From a virus: a DNA stretch of 20,906 nucleotides. This document shows positions 14,600 to 20,906 of this stretch, one piece after another (position 1 is the first letter of the stretch; each line of letters starts with the position of its first letter). The stretch is taken from the IMG/VR virus record IMGVR_UViG_3300031569_000050, positions 1 to 20,906 of that record; one strand, given 5' to 3'. The notes under the pieces are model-generated. The model made no database searches and was not told the DNA's origin. It was given only the letters and a program-made list of their open reading frames with translations. A program made the translations under genes and the position numbers.

Positions 14600-17500
14600 A
14601 TGTCTTCTGAATTTGACTACTTATCTGCTTTTAAAAACGCAGAATCAAATAATAAAGTAGGTACAATCGAATCAATGCTATCAGGTGTAGCGTCTGGTCT
14701 TATTGGTATACCTAAAGGTTTCTTTTCACTGGGAGCAAGCATCATGGACCTTGGTGTCGACAGCGGTAAAGCTGCTCAAGTTGAAGCATGGTTTGATAAT
14801 CTTACAGAGTTTGATGAGAAAGCAGAAGCAACAGCTGCAGGAAAAATTACAAAACTATTAGTAAACATTGGTGTACCTGGTGGTTTAGCTTTTAAAAGTG
14901 CAAGTGGAATAGCTAAGACTTCTATGCTTGCTGGTAAAAATAAAACTTTATTTAAAGTAGCAGACCCATCTATGGTTAAAGCTGCTGACAAAGCTTTAGA
15001 ACTTACTGCCAAAGGAAAAGGCAGAGCGTTTATGGCCGGTGCATTAGGTGGTGGTATAGCTGAGGGTGTATTTATTGGTGACGTAGATCAAGCAGGAACT
15101 CTTGGAGATCTTATTGGTGGACCAACTCAAATAAATAGAAGTGAAACAGGCCCTGATGCTTCAAGAGAAATAATAAATAGAATTAAATTTGGTACAGAGG
15201 GTGCATTATTTACAGGTCTTATTGGTGGTACCGGTAAACTAATAGGTAAAATTACTAACAGGAATAAAAATTTAGATGTAGCAAATTCAGATTTAGATAG
15301 ATGGATTGATAAAACCATGGCTAACTTTAGAGCAAGAAGTGGTAAGACTGCAGAACAATTTAAATTAGAAAGAGAATCAATTGGTCTAAGAGCAGCTGAT
15401 GCCAACGTTGCAAGAAATTTATCTAGAGATTTAGATATGGATATAGATAAACTATTTCCGGCTATGCGTACTGTGTTTAATAAAGGCAGTGCCAAAGAAA
15501 GAAAACAATTTTTAGAAGAAGTTAATGATGCATTACTTTCAGGTAAGGCAGAATTTGGTGAAGAGTTAGTGGATGCTGCTGGAAAAACAGCAAGCCAAGA
15601 AGGTTTTGATGTTGCAACTGCAAGAACAAGAGCTCAGTTTGGTGAGATGGATGAAGCTTTACTTCAAAAAGTAAAGGATAAAGTAAGGAAATTTGCACCC
15701 AATGCAAACAAAGCTGATGAAATACAAAAAAGTATTATAGGTAGTTTGTCTATTATGAGAAGTAAATGGGCGGCGTTGTTTGATGAGCTTGGGGGAACAC
15801 TGGGTCCAGATGATCTTAAAGAATTTAAAGCTTTGTTTAGTGGTAAATTTAAAAACTATTTAGGTTCTACTTATGACATATTTCAAGACAAAAGTATTCT
15901 ACCTTGGTTAAGATACAAACCTTCAGCTGAAGCTGTGGAAAATGCAAAAGTATTATTTAAAGATAGTTTTGCAACAGCTAATCCAGGAAGAGTATTAACT
16001 GACCTTGAAGCGGAGGGCATGGTACAAAAAGTATTAGACTCATCTAGGCTTCCTAAAGGAATTAGATTTGATAAACCATCGGATGCTATTTTTGATATAC
16101 CTAATTTTTTTGTAAACCGAACTACATTAGATGAAGCTATGAAAAGATCTAAGACACCGATGGTATCTATTGGCGACTTAAGTGGTCCTGATGCAGCAAT
16201 ATTTAACAAATTATTAGGTAAACAAACTAACCCTATGCAAACTATGATTGGTGGTATGGCTAAGTTATCTATGATTACTAGACGTAATGTATTCTACAAT
16301 GATCTTATGAAAAAAAGTGATGAGATGGCTGAGATATGGAAAGCTGCTGATGACAAGTTAGCGGTACCTGAACCTATGTTTGCAAGATCAGAAGAAGAAG
16401 CAAGATTGTTTTTTAGAGATGATTATAGAAAAGTAGATCCGATTGATCAGGGACAAACTTTAAACGTAGGTAACTCAGCTAAAGCATCTAATCCTTTTGG
16501 GGATGCTCAAAATCCTTTTTATGCAAGAAATGGGGTAGCGGATGGTATTGAAAGAACATCTATCACTACTCAAAAAAAACCATTTTATGTATCTTTGTAT
16601 AATAGTTTAGTTTTATATCCTAAAGCCACATCGCAAATTGCTAAAACAATTTTATCGCCGGTAACTCACTTAAGAAACTTTGTAAGTGCTGGTGCATTTG
16701 CTGCTGCTAACGGTATCATACCTGCAGCCGACCTACCTGCTATCAAACAAGCTTACCAAGCATTACAGACTCCTTTGAAAGGAACTAATATGCAGAATGA
16801 TCTGTATCAAAAACTTTTAAAACTAGGTGTAGTAAACTCTAATGTAAGACTTGGAGATTTATCTAGACTATTAAAAGATGTTAACTTTGGTGAGACTATG
16901 ACATCAGAGAATGGCATGAGGTTATTATTAAAACCTTTGTCAAAATTAAAATCTGTATCACAGGATTTATACACAGCTGAAGATGACTTTTGGAAAATAT
17001 ATTCATGGGCTGTAGAAAAAAATAGAATAGAATCTAGTTTCTTAAAAGCAGGGATCAAGAAAAGTGATTTCTTTACAAGAAATGGTAAAGAATTTAAACT
17101 TACTGACGATTTTTTAGAAGAAGAAGCAGCTGATATTGTTAGAAATAACATACCTAATTATGATTATGTTTCTGAATTTGTACAGGCTACAAGAAAGTTG
17201 CCTTTAGGTAACTTCGTATCTTTTCCAGCAGAGATAGCAAGAACAGGAACTAACATTGTTAGACGAGCGTTAAGAGAAATTAATGAAACTATTGAGATTA
17301 CCGATGGTGCAGGTACAGTTTTAAGAACTGTTAAACCTTTTCAAGGTATTGGATACACAAGATTATTTGGTTTTACCACAACAGTTGCAGCTATACCTGT
17401 TGCAACAACCGCAGCATTCCAAGCTCTGTATGATGTAACTGATGAAGAAAGAGAAGCTATCAGAAGATTTGCAGCAGACTGGTCTAAGAATTCTACACTC

Positions 17501-18610
17501 CTTCCAATCAAGGACAAGGAAACAGGGGACTTTAAATACGTAGATTTTAGTCACGCTAATGCTTACGACACATTACTAAGACCTCTACAAACTGTAGTTA
17601 ATGCAGTACAAGATGGGAGAACAGACAATGATGGTATGATGGATGATTTTAGTAAAGGAGTTATAACTTCTATGAAAGAATTTGCTTCTCCATTTATATC
17701 AGAATCTATTTGGACCGAAGCTGCGTTAGATCTTATTGCAAGAAATGGTAGAACAAGAGATGGTTTTGAAGTCTATAGTGACCAAGATACTGACGGCGAC
17801 AAAATATATAAACAAATGATGCACTTAGTAAAAGCACAAATGCCTTTTTCTTTTGATCAATTAAAAAGATTAGACCGATCTATAAAACAAGTAGATGTTA
17901 TCACTAAATTTCCAGGACAAGGTGATGATGTATATGATAAGTATGGACAGGACTTCGAGTTCGGTGATGAGTTTGGTGGGTTGTTTGGATTTAGAGCAAT
18001 AAAAGTTAATCCAGAAAGAACTATGAATTTTAAAGTTGCAGAATTCCAAGAAGGTATAAGAGAATCTAGATCTTTATTTACTAGAGCGGTATTAAAAGGT
18101 GGACCTATTGAACCGAGAGATGTAGTTGATGCATATATAAATGCCAACCGTGCTATGTTTGATGTTAAGAAAAATTTAAAACAAGATATGGATGCTGCAA
18201 GATTATTAAATATATCAGAAGCAGGTATCACAGAATCTTTAGATAGAGTTTCTAAATCAGAAGTACGTTCAATTGATAATGGTAACTTTAGACCATACAA
18301 AATATCTTCAGAAGTTGCTAAAGCAATAAGAGATAACGCATTAGCTATTGGTGCAAACAATCCATATGATCAAGCTAAAGATGCAATATCACAATTAAGA
18401 AGTCAGATGTCTGATTTAAATCTTTTTTTACCTGAGTTCCCTGTATTCGAGAACCCGTTAATGCCTATCATGCAGGACACACCACTGACACCAACAAGCT
18501 TGAACCTTCCACAAGTTAACGCAGAAGCGGTAGCAGCACAGGTACAAGGTGGTAATTTTACTAACTTGACTAACAAACAAAAATTTGATTTACTCTTTCC
18601 CAATGGCTAA
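14600..18610 (+). CDS. Large internal virion / DNA ejection protein
   Basis: A 1336-residue protein, the largest in the window and close in length to T7 gp16 (about 1318). Hydrophobic Gly/Ala stretches occur at roughly 27-52 ('GVASGLIGIPKGFFSLGASI'), 140-160 and near 920-945 ('FTTTVAAIPVATTAAFQALY'), and could insert into the host envelope during ejection. The remainder is long helical and charged. I see no lysozyme or transglycosylase catalytic motif at the N-terminus, unlike T7 gp16. AGGAG lies seven bases before the ATG. It is the last of three consecutive ejection-type genes. The stop (18608-18610) overlaps the holin-like gene by eight bases. Minus-strand frames inside it are shadows. Confidence 0.65.
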   Translation: MSSEFDYLSAFKNAESNNKVGTIESMLSGVASGLIGIPKGFFSLGASIMDLGVDSGKAAQVEAWFDNLTEFDEKAEATAAGKITKLLVNIGVPGGLAFKSASGIAKTSMLAGKNKTLFKVADPSMVKAADKALELTAKGKGRAFMAGALGGGIAEGVFIGDVDQAGTLGDLIGGPTQINRSETGPDASREIINRIKFGTEGALFTGLIGGTGKLIGKITNRNKNLDVANSDLDRWIDKTMANFRARSGKTAEQFKLERESIGLRAADANVARNLSRDLDMDIDKLFPAMRTVFNKGSAKERKQFLEEVNDALLSGKAEFGEELVDAAGKTASQEGFDVATARTRAQFGEMDEALLQKVKDKVRKFAPNANKADEIQKSIIGSLSIMRSKWAALFDELGGTLGPDDLKEFKALFSGKFKNYLGSTYDIFQDKSILPWLRYKPSAEAVENAKVLFKDSFATANPGRVLTDLEAEGMVQKVLDSSRLPKGIRFDKPSDAIFDIPNFFVNRTTLDEAMKRSKTPMVSIGDLSGPDAAIFNKLLGKQTNPMQTMIGGMAKLSMITRRNVFYNDLMKKSDEMAEIWKAADDKLAVPEPMFARSEEEARLFFRDDYRKVDPIDQGQTLNVGNSAKASNPFGDAQNPFYARNGVADGIERTSITTQKKPFYVSLYNSLVLYPKATSQIAKTILSPVTHLRNFVSAGAFAAANGIIPAADLPAIKQAYQALQTPLKGTNMQNDLYQKLLKLGVVNSNVRLGDLSRLLKDVNFGETMTSENGMRLLLKPLSKLKSVSQDLYTAEDDFWKIYSWAVEKNRIESSFLKAGIKKSDFFTRNGKEFKLTDDFLEEEAADIVRNNIPNYDYVSEFVQATRKLPLGNFVSFPAEIARTGTNIVRRALREINETIEITDGAGTVLRTVKPFQGIGYTRLFGFTTTVAAIPVATTAAFQALYDVTDEEREAIRRFAADWSKNSTLLPIKDKETGDFKYVDFSHANAYDTLLRPLQTVVNAVQDGRTDNDGMMDDFSKGVITSMKEFASPFISESIWTEAALDLIARNGRTRDGFEVYSDQDTDGDKIYKQMMHLVKAQMPFSFDQLKRLDRSIKQVDVITKFPGQGDDVYDKYGQDFEFGDEFGGLFGFRAIKVNPERTMNFKVAEFQEGIRESRSLFTRAVLKGGPIEPRDVVDAYINANRAMFDVKKNLKQDMDAARLLNISEAGITESLDRVSKSEVRSIDNGNFRPYKISSEVAKAIRDNALAIGANNPYDQAKDAISQLRSQMSDLNLFLPEFPVFENPLMPIMQDTPLTPTSLNLPQVNAEAVAAQVQGGNFTNLTNKQKFDLLFPNG

Positions 18611-18794
18611 AATAGATCCCTTACAAAAGATTGAAGATCATGAAAAACTTTGCAGAATTATGCAGAGACAAACCCATGATAAAATATTAAAGCTTGAGAC
18701 CCAGATTAATAGGGTCGAAAGTATACTATTGGTGTCCGTAGGAGCGTTGATATCTGGTATGGCGTACGTTGTTTTTGCTTTAGCAATCAAATAA
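18603..18794 (+). CDS. Holin-like one-helix membrane protein
   Basis: A 63-residue protein from the ATG at 18603 (an upstream in-frame TTG at 18585 is less likely). The N-terminal 38 residues are charged and heptad-like ('KLCRIMQRQTHDKILKLETQ'). One membrane helix follows ('ILLVSVGALISGMAYVVFAL', 41-60), then a short cationic end. This coiled-coil-then-helix plan is that of XhlA-type or other one-helix phage holins. It directly precedes the endolysin and overlaps the large ejection gene by eight bases with no Shine-Dalgarno, so expression is probably coupled. A spanin or antiholin role is possible. Function rests on topology and position. Confidence 0.6.
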   Translation: MAKIDPLQKIEDHEKLCRIMQRQTHDKILKLETQINRVESILLVSVGALISGMAYVVFALAIK

Positions 18795-18805
18795 AAAAAT
18801 TTATC

Positions 18806-19291
18806 ATGCAATTATCGAAACATTTTACTCTTGAAGAGATGACACGGTCTATGACTGCTGTACGTAAAGGAATTGACAACATTCCAGGGCCCGGGGAGAT
18901 TAAAAACCTAGGAAACCTCTGTTATGAGGTCTTAGAGCCCGTTAGAGCACACTTCGACAAAGCTATAAGCATTAGCTCGGGATACCGCTCAGAAGCGTTG
19001 TGCGTAGCGATAGGAAGCAAAAAAACCTCACAGCACGCACTTGGGTGTGCTGCCGACTTTGAAATTAATTCTGTGCCCAATATTCAGGTTGCTTACTGGT
19101 TGACTAACAACGTTGACTTTGATCAATGCATTCTCGAGTATTATAAACCCGAAGATGATCAGGCGGGATGGATACACGTATCTTATGATGAAAAAGGATC
19201 TAACAGAAAACAAATACTTACCTTTGATGGTAAAAAATACACCGAAGGTTTACCAGAAATGAAATGGTCTGGTGGTAAAGTAGTTGGTTAA
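18806..19291 (+). CDS. M15-family peptidase endolysin
   Basis: A 161-residue single-domain peptidase of the M15A kind (PF08291 type), cutting cell-wall peptide cross-links at lysis. 'ISISSGYRSEAL' (55-66) is followed by the zinc-site motif S-x-H-x-x-G-x-A-x-D in 'SQHALGCAADFE' (His77, Asp84). 'GWIHVSYDEK' supplies the third ligand His124. Glu111 in 'ILEYY' is the likely catalytic base. The N-terminal 'LSKHFTLEEMTRS' is typical of the family. No signal peptide, so release through the preceding holin-like protein is expected. No Shine-Dalgarno is visible. The middle is richer in G+C than its neighbours. Its stop overlaps the converging helicase stop. Confidence 0.9.
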   Translation: MQLSKHFTLEEMTRSMTAVRKGIDNIPGPGEIKNLGNLCYEVLEPVRAHFDKAISISSGYRSEALCVAIGSKKTSQHALGCAADFEINSVPNIQVAYWLTNNVDFDQCILEYYKPEDDQAGWIHVSYDEKGSNRKQILTFDGKKYTEGLPEMKWSGGKVVG

Positions 19292-20730
19292 ATCCAATCT
19301 TTGAGTTGTTCACCCATAATCTGACTAGCTATATTAACTTTCTTTTTAAGAGCCTTAACAATTCTAGCATCAACAGTATTCTCACAATAAATATCTATGT
19401 ATGTCATAGGATACTTCTGACCAATACGATCTATCCTTGCTTCTGATTGTTGTCTCTTCTCAAGATCATAACCATTAGAATAATATACCATAGTAGACGC
19501 TGCAGTTAATGTAATACCGTAACCACCGGTCTGTGTTGTACCAATAAAGAATCTTACAGGCGAATCTGGATCTTGGAACTTCTTAATATTGTCTTGACGG
19601 TCTTTCATAGGAGTCAATCCATAATAATCTACAAAACTATTTGCGCCATATTTTTTAGATATCTCCCGGATTATCCTACTAACATCTCTTTGCCAGTGGG
19701 CCCATATAACAATCTTACCTTCTACTTCTTCTAATACATTCATTAGTTCTGGTAATCTGTTTGAGTCTAGATCTTTGATAGTCCCATCATCAGCAGTAAA
19801 ATGACCACAAGTAATTTGTTGCAATCTCATTAGCTGAGTCATAACTGTAGCTGTAGTCATCATCTTGTCATCCATTTGAGCAAGAGCTAAATTTTTCATT
19901 TGTAGATAAAGTTTTTTCTGTTCTGCACTTAGTGTAACAAGACGTTTAATAAAAGTCTTAGGTGGCAGATCTAAACAATCGTCTTTTAATACTCTATAAG
20001 AAAATGCTTTTAATTTTTCTGACAACTCTGGAAGATGTTGATAGCCTGTAACTATTTGTACGGACTTACCACCAAAATTAGCTGTTTTCATAACTGCATA
20101 TCTAGTTCTAAATGTATAGTAAGAAGTGTGTCCCAATAATTCTTTTTTAAGAAACTCACATTGTTTATATAAATCTAATGGTGATTTAGTAACAGGAGAT
20201 CCAGTAAGTATTCTTCTATATGAAGCATGTTCAGCAAGAGAACATATATGTTTAGTTCTTTTAGCATCTGGGTTTTTAATAGTAGTGGACTCATCTATAG
20301 CCATCATAGTTCTATGACATCTTAAAAACTTAGCCGCAAAACTAACACCTTTTGCAGTAGAGAAAGCTTCTACATTCATCATAAGAATATGTAAATCTTC
20401 ACCTGGTTTAAATAATGAATCTAATTCTAACTGTTGTTTTTTATTAGGTAAAGGATTCCACAACACAGAAGTTTTTTCAATGTGGTCTGGTAAGTGTGTA
20501 GGAATCTCTCCTTCATACCAGTTTTTATAAACACCTTTAGGTGCAATAATTAATACACCATTAATTTTTCCAGTATCATATAACATTGCAATGTTATCAA
20601 TTAATACTTTTGATTTACCTGTACCCATTTCCATAAAATATGCAAAGTACGGTTTATCCCATGATAACTCTAATGCTTTTATTTGATGCGCATAAGGCTT
20701 AGTCTTAAACTTATAGTTTTTTATTTCCAT
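19288..20730 (-). CDS. SNF2-type DEAD/DEAH-box helicase
   Basis: A 480-residue two-domain superfamily 2 ATPase with all main motifs: 'PYAHQ' (12-16), Walker A 'MEMGTGKS' (33-40), motif Ia 'LIIAPKG' (60-66), Walker B 'AIDEST' (144-149), and motif III 'ILTGSPVTKSPLDLYKQ' (174-190). Motif V is 'TQTGGYGITLTAAS' (399-412) and VI is 'QQSEARIDRIGQK' (427-439), whose RIGQ is characteristic of SNF2 proteins. Phage members probably act in replication, recombination or chromatin-free DNA remodelling; the specific role is unknown. It is leftward, opposite to the lysis genes it meets tail to tail, and is served by the palindromic promoter region. The start has only a weak AGAAG ribosome binding site. Confidence 0.9.
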   Translation of the reverse strand: MEIKNYKFKTKPYAHQIKALELSWDKPYFAYFMEMGTGKSKVLIDNIAMLYDTGKINGVLIIAPKGVYKNWYEGEIPTHLPDHIEKTSVLWNPLPNKKQQLELDSLFKPGEDLHILMMNVEAFSTAKGVSFAAKFLRCHRTMMAIDESTTIKNPDAKRTKHICSLAEHASYRRILTGSPVTKSPLDLYKQCEFLKKELLGHTSYYTFRTRYAVMKTANFGGKSVQIVTGYQHLPELSEKLKAFSYRVLKDDCLDLPPKTFIKRLVTLSAEQKKLYLQMKNLALAQMDDKMMTTATVMTQLMRLQQITCGHFTADDGTIKDLDSNRLPELMNVLEEVEGKIVIWAHWQRDVSRIIREISKKYGANSFVDYYGLTPMKDRQDNIKKFQDPDSPVRFFIGTTQTGGYGITLTAASTMVYYSNGYDLEKRQQSEARIDRIGQKYPMTYIDIYCENTVDARIVKALKKKVNIASQIMGEQLKDWI

Positions 20731-20749
20731 TTTATTTTCTTCTTTCTAG

Positions 20750-20778
20750 TTGACATCTTATATAGAACATCCTATATA
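20750..20778 (+). promoter_or_regulatory. Rightward promoter in the palindrome
   Basis: TTGACA (20750-20755, perfect -35), 17 bases, TATATA (20773-20778). Transcription would begin about 20785, only two bases or so before the ATG at 20787, implying a nearly leaderless message. Confidence 0.5.
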
Positions 20779-20787
20779 CATTGTCAA
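20759..20787 (-). promoter_or_regulatory. Leftward promoter of the helicase in the palindrome
   Basis: On the minus strand TTGACA (20787-20782), 17 bases, TATATA (20764-20759). Start near 20752 gives a leader of about 22 bases to the helicase ATG at 20730, with AGAAGAAAA as a weak ribosome binding site. Confidence 0.55.
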
Positions 20788-20906
20788 TGACAGAAAGCAA
20801 AAAAATAGTATACGTAATTCAAGAGTTACCAGGTACAAAAGCAGGTGCTCCTAAAATTAATATTATGAGTGCGAGCAAGTATGGTGAGTTTAAATTTTTA
20901 CTTCCA
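20787..20906 (+). CDS. Start of an unrecognised gene (3' truncated)
   Basis: The frame from ATG 20787 is open to the window end and gives 40 residues starting MTESKKIVYVIQELPGTKAG and continuing with 'PKINIMSASKYGEFKFLLP'. I recall similar short N-termini in marine phage genes of unknown function, which is not enough for a name. It diverges from the helicase and begins inside the palindromic promoter, with no ribosome binding site; it may be translated as a leaderless message. An in-frame TTG lies at 20781 but the ATG is preferred. Confidence 0.55.
   Translation, partial: MTESKKIVYVIQELPGTKAGAPKINIMSASKYGEFKFLLP

Larger units (their letters stand above)
20750..20787. repeat. 38-bp palindrome between helicase and rightward gene
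   Basis: TTGACA-N3-TATATAG (20750-20765), AACATC (20766-20771) and CTATATA-N3-TGTCAA (20772-20787) form an inverted repeat; 13 of 16 arm positions pair. It has promoter hexamers for both strands and could also bind a dimeric regulator. The right end overlaps the first base of the 20787 start codon. Confidence 0.8.

Noticed and set aside
17857-18360. Minus-strand ORF of 167 residues inside the large ejection gene
   Set aside because: It lies wholly within a long plus-strand gene, lacks a ribosome binding site, and its composition (Ser/Leu/Asn-rich) is what the reverse strand of helical coding sequence yields. Other minus-strand frames at 13610-17554 are the same.
18585-18602. TTG start extending the holin-like protein by six residues
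   Set aside because: No ribosome binding site for it, and the ATG at 18603 overlaps the upstream stop as expected for coupling.

Overview
The window looks like about 21 kb of the late region of a low-GC marine podovirus. Many of the protein families are ones I recognise from uncultured Mediterranean phage contigs and from pelagiphage-like podoviruses: an adaptor-like head-completion protein, 'MANTWSTGVWG' repeat and collar tail proteins, and virion proteins carrying GG-R-x-x-Y-x-x-GG motifs. The AT-rich codon use fits a SAR11-like host. Host and family are inferences from memory, not from a search. Terminase, portal and capsid genes are absent and probably lie to the left. I saw no tRNA, rRNA, CRISPR array or insertion sequence.

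Layout: 1-4081 (+) holds the end of one structural gene, an adaptor, and a run of tail or fibre genes: a small virion protein, an 11-repeat protein, a fibre-like protein, a collar/receptor-tip protein and a small terminal protein. 4078-6928 (-) is a five-gene, very AT-rich island. It contains four different 2-oxoglutarate/Fe(II) oxygenases and one TylF-like methyltransferase, translationally coupled and preceded by its own sigma70-like promoter (6968-6996). 7008-18610 (+) resumes the virion genes: a 727-residue possible tail/stabilisation protein, a run of small and medium virion proteins mostly joined by TAATG stop-start overlaps, and three putative ejection (internal core) proteins ending in a 1336-residue protein. 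18603-19291 (+) is a lysis pair: a holin-like one-helix protein and an M15 peptidase endolysin. 19288-20730 (-) is an SNF2-type helicase. 20787 to the end (+) is the start of an unrecognised gene.

The rightward genes build and release the virion. The leftward island interrupts them as a self-contained accessory ('moron'-like) module, probably for modifying a small molecule, a surface sugar or a protein side chain. The helicase and the last gene diverge from a 38-bp palindrome that contains a promoter-like element on each strand. No stretch longer than 300 bases lacks a gene; the longest gaps are 79 bases (6929-7007) and 56 bases (20731-20786), and both carry promoters.
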